A DNA stretch of 64,000 bases from Prosapia bicincta. Taxonomy: Eukaryota > Arthropoda > Insecta > Hemiptera > Cercopidae. The stretch lies in assembly GCA_036971475.1 (NCBI GenBank), contig JBAIZL010000007.1, forward strand, positions 30,418,947 to 30,482,946, written 5' to 3'. Positions 9,728 through 21,481 of this stretch are shown here, one piece after another (position 1 is the stretch's first letter; each line of letters opens with the position of its first letter). The notes under the pieces are model-generated. The model saw nothing but the letters and a program-made list of their open reading frames with translations, was not told the DNA's origin and did not search any database. The position numbers and the translations under genes are program-made.

Positions 9728-12312
9728 TCTACAACCTCGTCTTGCCACCCCTACAGCCTCGTCTTGCCACCCCTACAACCCCGTCTTGCCACCCCTACAA
9801 CCCCGTCTTGCCACCCTTACAGTCTCGTCTTGCCACCCTACAGCCTCGTCTTGCCACCCCTACAGCCCCGTCTTGCTCCCCCCACAGCCTCGTCTTGCCA
9901 CCCCTACAGCCCCGTCTTGCCACCCCCACAGCCCCGTCTTGCCACCCCTACAGCCCCGTCTTGCCACCCCTACAGCCCCGTCTTGCCACCCTACAGCCTC
10001 GTCTTGCCACCCCTACAACCTCGTCTTGCCACCCCTACAGCCTCGTCTTGCCACCCCTACAACCCCGTCTTGCCACCCCTACAACCCCGTCTTGCCACCC
10101 CTACAACCCCGTCTTGCCACCCTTACAACCCCGTCTTGCCACCCTACAGCCTCGTCTTGCTACCCCTACAACCTCGTCTTGCCACCCCTACAGCCTCGTC
10201 TTGCCACCCCTACAACCCCGTCTTGCCACCCCTACAACCCCGTCTTGCCACCCTTATAGTCTCGTCTTGCCACCCTTACAGTCTCGTCTTGCCACCCTAC
10301 AGCCTCGTCTTGCCACCCCTACAGCCCCGTCTTGCTCCCCCCACAGCCTCGTCTTGCCACCCCTACAGCCCCGTCTTGCCACCCTACAGCCTCGTCTTGC
10401 CACCCCTACAGCCCCGTCTTGCTCCCCCCACAGCCTCGTCTTGCCACCCCTACAGCCTCGTCTTGCCACCCCTACAGCCCCGTCTTGCCATCCCTATAGC
10501 CTCGTCTTGCTACCCCTACAGCCTCGTCTTGCTCCCCCACAGCCTCGTCTTGCCACCCCTACAGCCCCGTCTTGCCACCCTACAGCCTCGTCTTGCCACC
10601 CCTACAGCCCCGTCTTGCCACTCCTACAGCCTCGTCTTGCTACCCCTACAGCCTCGTCTTGCTACCCCTACAGCCTCGTCTTGCCACTTCTACAGCCCCG
10701 TCTTGCCACCCCTACAACCCCGTCTTGCCACCCCTACAACCCCGTCTTGCCACCCTTACAGTCTCGTCTTGCCACCCTACAGCCTCGTCTTGCCACCCCT
10801 ACAGCCCCGTCTTGCTCCCCCCACAGCCTCGTCTTGCCACCCCTACAGCCCCGTCTTGCCACCCCCACAGCCCCGTCTTGCCACCCCTACAGCCCCGTCT
10901 TGCCACCCCTACAGCCCCGTCTTGCCACCCTACAGCCTCGTCTTGCCACCCCTACAACCTCGTCTTGCCACCCCTACAGCCTCGTCTTGCCACCCCTACA
11001 ACCCCGTCTTGCCACCCCTACAACCCCGTCTTGCCACCCCTACAACCCCGTCTTGCCACCCTTACAACCCCGTCTTGCCACCCTACAGCCTCGTCTTGCT
11101 ACCCCTACAACCTCGTCTTGCCACCCCTACAGCCTCGTCTTGCCACCCCTACAACCCCGTCTTGCCACCCCTACAACCCCGTCTTGCCACCCTTATAGTC
11201 TCGTCTTGCCACCCTTACAGTCTCGTCTTGCCACCCTACAGCCTCGTCTTGCCACCCCTACAGCCCCGTCTTGCTCCCCCCACAGCCTCGTCTTGCCACC
11301 CCTACAGCCCCGTCTTGCCACCCTACAGCCTCGTCTTGCCACCCCTACAGCCCCGTCTTGCTCCCCCCACAGCCTCGTCTTGCCACCCCTACAGCCTCGT
11401 CTTGCCACCCCTACAGCCCCGTCTTGCCATCCCTATAGCCTCGTCTTGCTACCCCTACAGCCTCGTCTTGCTCCCCCACAGCCTCGTCTTGCCACCCCTA
11501 CAGCCCCGTCTTGCCACCCTACAGCCTCGTCTTGCCACCCCTACAGCCCCGTCTTGCTCCCCCCACAGCCTCGTCTTGCCACCCCTACAGCCCCGTCTTG
11601 CCACCCTACAGCCTCGTCTTGTCACCCCTACAGACTCGTCTTGCCACTCCTACAGCCTCGTCTTGCTACCCCTACAGCCTCGTCTTGCTACCCCTACAGC
11701 CTCGTCTTGCCACTTCTACAGCCCCGTCTTGCCACCCCTATAGATTCGTCTTGCCACTCATACAGCCTCGTCTTGCCACCCCTACAGCCCCGTCTTGCCA
11801 CCCCTACAGCCCCGTCTTGCCACCCCTACAGACTCGTCTTGCCACCCCTACAGCCCCGTCTTGCCACCCCTACAGCCCCGTCTTGCCACCCTACAGCCTC
11901 GTCTTGCCACCCCTACAGACTCGTCTTGCCACTCCTACAGCCTCGTCTTGCTACCCCTACAGCCTCGTCTTGCCACTTCTACAGCCCCGTCTTGCCACCC
12001 CTACAGATTCGTCTTGCCACTCATACAGCCTCGTCTTGCCACCCCTACAGCCCCGTCTTGCCACTTCTACAGCCCCGTCTTGCCACCCCTACAGATTCGT
12101 TTTGCCACTCATACAGCCTCGTCTTGCCACCCCTACAGCCTCGTCTTGCCACCCCTACAGCCCCGTCTTGCCAACCCTACAGCCTCGTCTTGCCACCCCT
12201 ACAGCCCCGTCTTGCTACCCCTACAGCCTCGTCTTGCCACCCCTTCAGCCCCGTCTTGCCACCCCTACAGCCTCGTCTTGCTACTCCTACAGCCTCGTCT
12301 TGCCACCCCTAC
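9728..12312. repeat. 22-bp minisatellite, about 117 units
   Basis: The unit is CCACCCCTACAGCCTCGTCT plus TG, with common variants (CCCCGTC, CAACC, a 21-bp form with CCACCCTACAG, and CTCCCCCCACAG). Because 22 is not a multiple of 3 and the unit lacks stops in all + frames, very long overlapping open frames appear (up to about 870 codons). They encode the same Pro/Leu/Ser peptide in rotation and are not genes. The minus strand has a G-run in each unit. Confidence 0.98.
9765..11555. repeat. Higher-order duplication inside the 22-bp array, offset 939 bp
   Basis: The pattern of unit variants from about 9765 to 10615 is repeated from about 10704 to 11555. For example, the minus-strand open stretch 10254-10469 has an identical twin at 11193-11408, exactly 939 bp on. 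The copies diverge after about 10615/11555. This is a recent segmental duplication within the array. Confidence 0.85.
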
Positions 12313-12600
12313 TCCATATATCCCCAATCTCTTCCTGTGCAAAGTAGGAAGCGATAGTCTACTTATATTCCCAATCTCTTCTTGTCTTTCGTAGGAGGCA
12401 ATAGCCTACCTATATTCCAATCTATTCCTGTCCTTAATTCGTAGGCTATAATAGTCTACATATATCCCCAATCTCTTCCTGTGCAAAGTAGGAGGTGATA
12501 GTCTACTTATATGCCCAATCTCTTCTTGTCTTTCGTAGGAGGCAATAGCCTACATATATTCCCAAGCTTTTCCTGTCCTTCATAGGCGATAATATTCATA
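12313..12600. repeat. 144-bp repeat made of about 48-bp subunits, two copies
   Basis: ATATCCCCAATCTCTTCCTG followed by a GTAGGAGG.GATAGTCTAC block occurs at 12318 and again at 12462. Intervening subunits vary (TTCCCAATCTCTTCTTGTC, TTCGTAGGAGGCAATAGCC). It directly follows the 22-bp array. Confidence 0.85.
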
Positions 12601-12990
12601 AGGGCTGATCATGCTAAAACCACAAAAACCAGAATATACTCAAATTAGTGCATTAGGAATTTTATTATAACTCTTAGAGCAGCTAAGCTAGTTTGCCTCT
12701 AGTCTCAAGGTCATAGAGTTCTTAGGCTTTATTAACTGCATCTGTAACTTGTCTTCTCATTGCACGGTACATGACGTATTGAGGTTTAAATTTATTACAG
12801 CGCAATCAGTACACTTAACCTTTGGCTTGTGATAAATTGTGATAAAAGTGGTTCAAACTGAGACTGATAGTAAAAGGGTTCCTTGTTTGCTTATTAACTG
12901 GTAATTGTTAATAAAGGCTATTATTGTCTGTCTTAATGCGAAGGGATTTGCTGTGTAGAGTAGACGTTCATAGACATGACGTACATACCG
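12601..12990. other. Unique spacer between arrays
   Basis: No repeat unit, coding or RNA feature recognised. Confidence 0.5.
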
Positions 12991-13940
12991 GGTAGGGTGT
13001 AGCCACTTCCCTTCATCACGGTAGCGGGTAGGCACATGTCTCCACCGCTAGTAGCTGCTAGGCACCTGTCTCCACCACGGATGGCGGGTAGGCATTTCTC
13101 TCAATAATACACGGGTAGCTGCTAGGCACCTGTCTCCACCACGGATGGTGGGTAGGCACTTCTCTTAATAATACACGGGTAGCTGCTAGGCACCTGTCTC
13201 CACCACATATGGTGGGTAGACTCTTCTCTTCATCCATCGCGGGTAGCTGGTAGGGACCTGTCTACATCACGGGTAGTGGGTAGCCACCTGTTTCTTTAAC
13301 AGGTAGCGGGTAGCCACTTATCTCCATTGCGGGTATCAGGTACGCACTTCTATCCTCCCATCACGGGTAGCTGGTAGGGACGTGTCTAGACTACGGGTAG
13401 TGGGAAGTAGCTCTATCCATCGCGGATAGCTAGTAGTCTCACTTGTCTCCATCGAAGAAGTATCCTTTTGGCTTCACCACAGGTAGGGGGTAGACACCTG
13501 TTCCCACCACAGGTAGCGGTTATAAATCTGTCTCCACCACGGGTAGCGAGTAGACACCTGTCTCCATCGTGGGTAGCGGGTAACTCCATCGAAGAAGTAG
13601 TCTTTTGGCTTCACCACGGGTAGACACCTGTTCCCACCGTGGGTAGTGGGTAGGCTTTTCTCTCCATCACGGGTAGTGGGTTGGAACTTGTCTGCACCAC
13701 AGGTAGCGTGTAGACTTTTCTCTCCACCACGGGTAGCAGGTAGGCACTTCTATCCTTAAGAGGAAGCATGTAGGCTTTTCTCTCCATCACGGGTAGGGGG
13801 TTAGAACTTGTCTGCACCACAGGTAGCGTGTAGACTTTTCTCTCCACCACGGGTAGCAGGTAGGCACTTCTATCCCTAAGAGGAAGCGTGTAGGCTTTTC
13901 TCTCCATCACGGGTAGGGGGTTGGAACTTGTCTGCACCAC
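12990..13940. repeat. Degenerate GGGTAGC-GGTAGGCAC minisatellite, about 40-bp units with a 120-bp higher order
   Basis: Units of the form CACGGGTAGCGGGTAGGCAC followed by TTCTCTCCAC repeat with much variation. From 13640 to 13935 the array becomes regular with a 120-bp higher-order period. There the minus strand is open and reads repeats such as ERKAYTLPL and VVQTSSNPLPVM. No family is recognised; the open frame is attributed to the repeat. Confidence 0.85.
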
Positions 13941-14032
13941 GGCCGAGAGCTACCCTGACTTCCCTCTATCTCAGTCTACCCTTCCTTATCCTTCTTCCCC
14001 GGCAATGAGACAGACTGCATGAGCCTTTAGAT

Positions 14033-14458
14033 CAGGAGTTCCCAACGTTCAGGGGCGGGGGCCGTAGTAGATTGGAAGAAACGCCTCTAGTACAGAGAGA
14101 AATGGGATTGACACTGTTTTCTGTGCCGGATTTTACAATAAAACCAAATTGTAAGTAGATTTCGTCGAATTTACAATCGGCCTGCGGTTTAAATTTTTTA
14201 ACACTATGCTTTGAAGTTCCACGTTTCACCAGAAACCCCTTCATAGTTTATTATGGAAGCACAACAAATTCACTCACAATAGTTATTGATGCTTAACACA
14301 ACATGAAAAAGTTATATCTATCTTCCTAACCACCTCTGTTTTCGACGTTGTCGTTGATGTAAACACTCACACTGCTGGATTCAAACTGACTGTCGCGGAA
14401 CTAGTGGTAAAGCATGCGGGAGAGAGGCTAGTCGGCGCCACATGTTGGGAACCCCGGC
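14033..14458. mobile_element. Possible hAT-like non-autonomous element
   Basis: CAGGAGTTCCCAACGTTC at 14033 resembles the CAG.GGTTCCCAAC end of hAT elements. An inverted partner, GTTGGGAACCCCGG, ends near 14458. The interval is about 425 bp. The right end lies inside the first 160-bp repeat unit. Boundaries and classification are tentative. Confidence 0.3.
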
Positions 14459-15359
14459 TTTATGCACGGGGTGTGTTCCATTCCTGTCCCTTGACACTAA
14501 CTGCCTTTATTGTAAGGATTCCCTTGCCTCGCTCAGCGATACATTCGCTTGGTATTGCAGGAGTGGTGAAGCATGCGAGAGAAGAGGCTAGTCGGCGCCA
14601 CATGTTGGGAACCCCGGCTTTATGCACGGGGTGTGTTCCATTCCTGTCCCTTGACACTAACCGCCTTTATTGTAAGGATTCCCTTGCGTCGCTCAGCGAT
14701 ACATTCGCTTGGTATTGCAGGAGTGGTGAAGCATGCGAGAGAAGAGGCTAGTCGGCGCCACATGTTGGGAACCCCGGCTTTATGCACGGGGCGTGTTCCA
14801 TTCCTGTCCCTTGACACTAACTGCCTTTATTGTAAGGATTCCCTTGCGTCGCTCAGCGATACATTCGCTTGGTATTGCAGGAGTGGTGAAGCATGCGAGA
14901 GAAGAGGCTAGTCGGCGCCACATGTTGGGAACCCCGGCTTTATGCACGGGGTGTGTTCCATTCCTGTCCCTTGACACTAACTGCCTTTATTGTAAGGATT
15001 CCCTTGCCTCGCTCAGCGATACATTCGCTTGGTATTGCAGGAGTGGTGAAGCATGCGAGAGAAGAGGCTAGTCGGCGCCACATGTTGGGAACCCCGGCTT
15101 TATGCACGGGGCGTGTTCCATTCCTGTCCCTTGACACTAACTGCCTTTATTGTAAGGATTCCCTTGCCTCGCTCAGCGATACATTCGCTTGGTATTGCAG
15201 GAGTGGTGAAGCATGCGAGAGAAGAGGCTAGTCGGCGCCACATGTTGGGAACCCCGGCTTTATGCACGGGGTGTGTTCCATTCCTGTCCCTTGCAACTAA
15301 CTGCCTTTATTGTAAGGATTCCCTTGCCTCGCTCAGCGATACATTCGCTTGGTATTGCA
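14405..15359. repeat. 160-bp tandem repeat, six copies
   Basis: A 160-bp unit (GTGGTGAAGCATGCGAGAGA, then GTCGGCGCCACATGTTGGG, CTTTATGCACGGGG.GTG and CTCAGCGATACATTCGCTTG) recurs at 14573, 14733, 14893, 15053 and 15213 with almost no divergence. Frames of 105-115 codons open in each unit on both strands are repeat artefacts. Every unit includes the hAT-end-like GTTGGGAACCCCGG. Confidence 0.97.
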
Positions 15360-15589
15360 TTGAGCCCTAACAACGGAAATTTTACCTTTAACCAGTTTAC
15401 TCACCGCCTGACTGTACATCACGTTCTCGCCATAGGTTTATCACGACTCAGTCTCGCTTCCTAGGTGCCAATGTCTTTTTTAATCTCTTTACAAATATAC
15501 TTTGGACGTTTTTATATAAACAGGATATAAAATTTGCCGTATATGGGGATTGAAACGAACTAATCACAAAATAAAAGTATTGTGTGTGG

Positions 15590-15625
15590 CGTGTGTGCGC
15601 GAGCGTGCGTGCGTGCGTGTGTATT
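15590..15625. repeat. Short (GCGT)n/(GT)n microsatellite
   Basis: TGTGTGCGCGAGCGTGCGTG and following bases. Confidence 0.8.
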
Positions 15626-15642
15626 TACTTGAAGCTTAAATT

Positions 15643-16285
15643 GATTAATTTTTACTGTATCAATATATAAAATTATTTACTCGAAGCTTAAACTTATTAA
15701 TTTATAGACTACTATATTATCAGTATTTAACCTTATCGCTGCACAAGCACTTCATATACCAGAATATTTATAAATGATGTGCTCGATGCTTAAACTGAAT
15801 AATTTTTACTGTATCAATATATAAAATTATTTACTCGAAGCTTAAACTTAATAATTTATAGACTACTATATTATCAGTATTTAACCTTATCGCTGCACAA
15901 GCACTTCATATACCAGAATATTTATAAATGATGTGCTCGATGCTTAAACTGAATAATTTTTACTGTATTATCAATATATAAAATTATTTACTCAAAGCTT
16001 AAACTTATTAATTTATAGACTACTATATTATCAGTATTTAACCTTATCGCTGCACAAGCACTTCATATTCCAGAATATTTATAAATGATGTGCTCGATGC
16101 TTAAACTGAATAATTTTTACTGTATTATCAATATATAAAATTATTTACTCGAAGCTTAAACTTATTAATTTATAGACTACTATATTATCAGTATTTAACC
16201 TTATCGCTGCACAAGCACTTCATATACCAGAATATTTATAAATGATGTGTTCGATGCTTAAACTGAATAATTTTTACTGTATTAT
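15643..16285. repeat. 154-157-bp AT-rich tandem repeat, about four copies
   Basis: CCTTATCGCTGCACAAGCAC recurs at 15731, 15885, 16042 and 16199. Each is embedded in the same AT-rich unit with CGAAGCTTAAACTTATTAAT and ATGATGTGCTCGATGCTTAA. No coding potential. Confidence 0.95.
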
Positions 16286-16589
16286 GCAGACATTACATCG
16301 TAATCATCTAAACCAATACCACTCGACTAACTCATAATTTGAATGTGCCGTTTTAGTTTTTGACGATGTTGGAAACTCAATTCAATTTATGAATTAAATT
16401 AATATTGATTGCAGATGGTAGTGTTATGATAATACTATTGTAAAACAAATTTGTTCGGTATTAAAAGTGTCTGCTAATTTAAATACAATGTGAAAATATA
16501 GAAAGTAACCGATATATGAGTAACTTATACCTACTAGGGGCGCCTCGTGTTGGGCTGGTAAAAGGCGCCAACGAAATGTCATCTGGCTA

Positions 16590-18278
16590 CTAAACTCTCT
16601 CCGTCTCCTCCCAACAGATAATGTAGGTTGTGTATTGATTCCATAGACAGCCTGTATATACGTTCATTTCGTTTAACACGTTGCGTGCGAAATGGGCGTG
16701 TCCTAGCCCTAGTATAACTGGATTGTAATCTTGTCCAAGGACGGCGACGTCCTCGAAGAATAAGCCGAGAATCAGGCTTGTATAATTCCATAAAGTAGAT
16801 CAGGGATTCCCTAGACAACCTGTTTATATGTTCATTTCGTTTAACATGTTGCGTGCGAAATGTTCGTGCCCTAGACCTAGTATAACTGGATTGTAATCTT
16901 GTTTGTCCAAGGACGGCGACGTCCTCGAAGAATAAGCCGAGAATCAGCCTTGTATAATTCCATAAAGTAGAACAGGGATTCCCTAGACAACCTGTTTATA
17001 CGTTCATTTCGTTTAGCATGTTGCGTGCGAAATGGGCGTGTCCTAGCCCTAGTATAACTGGATTGTAATCTTGTCCAAGGACGGCGACGTCCTCGAAGAA
17101 TAAGCCGAGAATCAGGCTTGTATAATTCCATAAAGTAGATCAGGGATTCCCTAGACAACCTGTTTATACGTTCATTTCGTTTAACATGTTGCGTGCGAAA
17201 TGTTCGTGCCCTAGACCTAGTATAACTGGATTGTAATCTTGTTTGTCCAAGGACGGCGACGTCCTCGAAGAATAAGCCGAGAATCAGGCTTGTATAATTC
17301 CATAAAGTAGATCAGGGATTCCCTAGACAACCTGTATATACATTCATTTCGTTTAACACGTTGCGTGCGAAATGGGCGTGTCCTAGCCCTAGTATAACCG
17401 GATTGTAATCTTGTCCAAGGACGGCGACGTCCTCGAAGAATAAGCCGAGAATCAGGCTTGTATAATTCCATAAAGTAGATCAGGGATTCCCTAGACAACC
17501 TGTATATACGTTCATTTCGTTTAGCATGTTGCGTGCGAAATGGGCGTGTCCTAGTCCTAGTATAACTGGATTGTAATCTTGTCCAAGGACGGCGACGTCC
17601 TCGAAGAATAAGCCGAGAATCAGGCTTGTATAATTCCATAAAGTAGATCAGGGATTCCCTAGACAACCTGTATATATGTTCATTTCGTTTAGCATGTTGC
17701 GTGCGAAATGGGCGTGTCCTAGCCCTAGTATAACTGGATTGTAATCTTGTCCAAGGACGGCGACGTCCTCGAAGAATAAGCCGAGAATCAGGCTTGTATA
17801 ATTCCATAAAGTAGATCAGGGATTCCCTAGACAACCTGTTTATACGATCATTTCGTTTAGCATTTTGCGTGCGAAATGGTCGTGCCCCATGTTGCGTGCG
17901 AAATGGTCGTGCCCTAGACCTAGTATAACTGGATTGTAATCTTGTCCAAGGACGGCGACGTCCTCGAAGAATAAGCCGAGAATCAGGCTTGTATAATTCC
18001 ATAAAGTAGATCAGGGATTCCCTAGACAACCTGTATATACGTTCATTTCGTTTAACACGTTGCGTGCGAAATGGGCGTGTCCTAGCCCTAGTATAACTGG
18101 ATTGTAATCTTGTCCAAGGACGGCGACGTCCTCGAAGAATAAGCCGAGAATCAGGCTTGTATAATTCCATAAAGTAGATCAGGGATTCCCTAGACAACCT
18201 GTTTATACGATCATTTCGTTTAGCATGTTGCGTGCGAAATGGTCGTGCCCTAGACCTAGTATAACTGGATTGTAATTT
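16590..18278 (-). repeat. 168-bp (56-codon) tandem repeat, about ten copies, open on the minus strand
   Basis: GTCCAAGGACGGCGACGTCC recurs at 16733, 16905, 17073, 17245, 17413, 17581, 17749, 17944 and 18112. The spacing is 168 bp except two 172-bp units with a 4-bp insertion and one 195-bp unit with an internal 26-bp duplication. Since 168 is a multiple of 3, the minus strand stays open for 372 codons (18335-17217), each unit encoding RLSRESLIYFMELYKPD plus a basic segment with GRRRPWTRLQSSYTRARTRP. The 4-bp insertions break the frame at 17241 and 16901. The LSRESLIYFMELYKPD segment recalls the N-terminal region of PIF/Harbinger transposases; that is an inference. No promoter or splice evidence was found. 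Confidence 0.9.
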
Positions 18279-19942
18279 AAAGAGTACCATCATGTGAAGA
18301 TGCTGAAGAAAGTTGCCTGGAAGATTGGACATCACTAGATAGCAATAATGAATTTATCGTGCATGGCGTGGTGTGTATGGTCCAGGATCAACACGATGAC
18401 AGTGTAGCAGATACCGATAGAGAGGAAAAGCTGTTACTTTTGCCGATGCTGTCGCCGGTCGCGACATAGCGTTGCGTAACATGCAGCTGCAACATTCAAT
18501 GTGTTATGCTAATGCGACGGTGGCGCAACATCGCATCTTCGGGAAAGTTTACGTCTCTTCGCCAGATGAAAATTACTGAATTTAAGTGACAAATATAGTT
18601 ATGTGTGTGTGTCTTTTCTTCTTAAGTGAAACATATAGTTTAGTGTTTGTCTTATTTATTTTTATTTTACTACCAATAAATTCTGTGTTATGAAGTGATA
18701 CAGTAGTACAGTATAGGCCTTCATATTATATTATGTTTTTACAGTGTCAATTCAATATATTGCACATCTTAGTCCTGTTTTATGTAAGTAGCAAACTTTC
18801 AGTACATACTTCATTAAATTTTTTAGATACGTTTTTAAATTTGGTTTTCATCAAATCATGTACGGATTTCGCGCGGGTTCGGATTTGAGAGGTTCTACTT
18901 TATATATAAACGTAATATTGATAAAAAATGAAGATCAAGCCCAGATTGGTTCAAAGTATATTACTATATTTGAAGTTGTTCATAATTTGATTAGTAAAGT
19001 TGGCAATACTGCGACTTATTTCAAACTTTTTACAATCGAAATTTAGTTTTCAATAGGATTTATTAAATATCCCGTAGTACTTTTGGTAGTGATAGCAATG
19101 TAGCTGGTAAAACCTCGAGACCTTTTAAGTAAGTATATTCTTCTTGTAAACTGTTAATTAAATTGTAAATAAATATAACTAGGAAAAATTCTAACCATAC
19201 ATTAGATTAGACAGTCGATTTTAAAATTGTTATTTTATTTTATTCATTAAAGCATTTCTTTTCTCTGGGCAATGTTTGGACAAGAATTCCAACTTTCTCT
19301 TTCTGTTTAAGGCAAGTCAAGAGCCTAGCCTGTACAACTGTTACTCATGAAGCCTGAATTGGGTTTACTTCTGGTTTTTTATTCCCATCTCTAATATTGC
19401 TGTCATCTTTGTCAATTTGCGTGTTTTAATGCTTGGAAACCAGTGTGGCTTTAATTGAAAATAGTTCTTTTTAATACAAAATATTCTTTTGCCCTAGTTA
19501 TAGCATATTATAAACCCTGTAAATCTTTGAAGAAAAACTACTAGGTCAAAAATGAATATCATGGATTTTTGAAAGTGTGTTAAAAAGCCGTGTCTGTGCA
19601 TGTACAGTATAGTTTTAGAATATACTGGTAGTTTTGGAGCTTTGCACACACTTTAATTCCGTAAAAGTTCACCCATTTCATCCAGGGGAAGAGTTCATGC
19701 AATTCTTCGAATGACCTGGAGTTTTTTTCAAATCACTATTTTCGATCTGGAAAATTTTAAACATTTCCATACTCTTTTTAATATCATCGACAATTTTAAT
19801 GTGATATTATTGCCTATTTTGCTTCATTCAAAAAACACTAGTCAATTTAGAGATATTTTAGTATCATTATTAGTCTGGCTTTAATAAAATATAAATTTTA
19901 ATAATAAATACTGCTTAGATAAAAACAAAGTGTTAGCTACAT

Positions 19943-19951
<9 letters not shown>
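18279..19951. other. Unique DNA after the tandem-array cluster
   Basis: The first 280 bp are non-repetitive and somewhat GC-rich. They continue the 168-bp repeat's open frame on the minus strand for only about 20 codons. The rest is AT-rich without a recognised gene. The upstream abLIM exon carrying the start of LIM1 was searched for by eye and not seen. Confidence 0.5.

Positions 19952-20021
<70 letters not shown>
19952..20021. repeat. (AT)n microsatellite
   Basis: About 35 uninterrupted AT dinucleotides. Confidence 0.97.
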
Positions 20022-20023
<2 letters not shown>

Positions 20024-20181
20024 ACAGTCTACTGCAACCCCCGGCCAGGGATGTTTGATGATGTAGATAATACCAATCTTTGAAAGTTAACTCGCATAAA
20101 TACCAAGTAAGATTCTTGTTTAAGTACATATAGTGAAAGTGATAAGTGAATACAAGAAAACAGTGTTGCAAAGCTATATAT

Positions 20182-20265
20182 ATTATTACTTGTAAATAAT
20201 TTTTTCCACCACTAAGTGCAATATTGCACTTAGTGGTGGAGGGAAAAAAGTTACAAGTAATAATA
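20182..20265. repeat. Near-perfect palindrome (hairpin)
   Basis: CCACCACTAAGTGCAAT is followed immediately by its reverse complement (20206-20239). This is extended by TTATTACTTGTAA on the left and TTACAAGTAATAA on the right, with a small asymmetric bulge. Total arm length is about 40 bp with no loop. Confidence 0.9.
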
Positions 20266-20317
20266 GTAACTTCAAAAGTCAGTGCAAAGGAAAAATAATG
20301 GACAACGTGAAATATCA

Positions 20318-20318
<1 letters not shown>

Positions 20319-20375
<57 letters not shown>
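20319..20375. repeat. (AT)n microsatellite
   Basis: Preceded by AACGTGAAATATCACGATAT. A near-identical phrase precedes the (AT)n at 24843. Confidence 0.95.
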
Positions 20376-20377
<2 letters not shown>

Positions 20378-20414
20378 TTTTATAGTTATTACAAGGGTTA
20401 ATCTTGCAGCAATT

Positions 20415-20488
20415 TCCTCTGAAGATGCTCCTAATGCATTCGATTTCCTCCGAAGGCTTTGCAATCGAAATGTAGGCCTACATCAGGA
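20415..20488 (+). ncRNA. Hammerhead-ribozyme-like motif with palindromic stem III
   Basis: UCCU (20415-20418), CUGAAGA (20419-20425), an extended and poorly paired stem II region, GAAA (20467-20470), the perfect 12-nt palindrome UGUAGGCCUACA (20471-20482), U and C17 (20483-20484), then AGGA, which pairs with the first UCCU. Stems I and III fit well; stem II is the weak point. Confidence 0.4.
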
Positions 20489-20620
20489 CATAAATAAATA
20501 GTTTTTGTGGCTTAAGAGGTTTAATTTATAATTAAATATGCTTTAATTAAAAAAAAAAGTTATAATGAGTAGGATAAAACAGTTTTATAAAAAAACTCTA
20601 TCTCTTTTCCTATCTCTGTT

Positions 20621-20661
<41 letters not shown>

Positions 20662-20666
20662 CACAC

Positions 20667-20697
<31 letters not shown>

Positions 20698-20720
20698 CAC
20701 CACACCACACACACACCACA

Positions 20721-20757
<37 letters not shown>

Positions 20758-20760
20758 ACA

Positions 20761-20847
<87 letters not shown>

Positions 20848-20872
20848 ACACCACACCACACCACACACCACA

Positions 20873-20916
<44 letters not shown>

Positions 20917-20942
20917 GCACCACACACACACACACACACACA
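20621..20942. repeat. (AC)n microsatellite, interrupted
   Basis: About 320 bp of CA repeats with ACCACACC interruptions. Long His-Thr or Cys-Val open frames here are artefacts. Confidence 0.98.
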
Positions 20943-21151
20943 AACCAATCATCATGAGCACACATATAAAGAAACTAAGATGAGTACTAACTTTCTCAGG
21001 CATGGAAATCTGAGTGGTTTTGGTTACTTATGAACTTAACTTTAAAAAAAAAACTAGCAAATGAAGTACTGTAATTAAAACTGGATAGTACTTTTTTCTA
21101 CAGTATAATATTTATTATACAGAAATTTAGTTGAAGCATTAACTAATAAAT

Positions 21152-21349
<198 letters not shown>

Positions 21350-21481
21350 CAGTGGTAGTAAAACTGTAGCTCTTACAAATGTTGTCCACATATTAATACA
21401 GTAGAGATGTGCAGGTTATAGCTTTATTTGTCTATAAATCCTATGATATAATTAAGTTTTTAAACCTTTATTTGATTACAG

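Noticed and set aside
9728..12312. CRISPR-like regular spacing
   Set aside because: Units are contiguous without unique spacers, and the DNA is eukaryotic.
9626..12394. Very long overlapping open frames (up to 871 codons)
   Set aside because: They translate a 22-bp stop-free repeat in rotating frames, with the same peptide in all three + frames and no initiation or splice context.
14404..15464. Series of 105-115-codon frames on both strands
   Set aside because: One frame per 160-bp repeat unit; identical peptides recur with the period of the array.
15590..15625. Telomere-like or Z-DNA-forming tract
   Set aside because: Too short and irregular to be more than a microsatellite.
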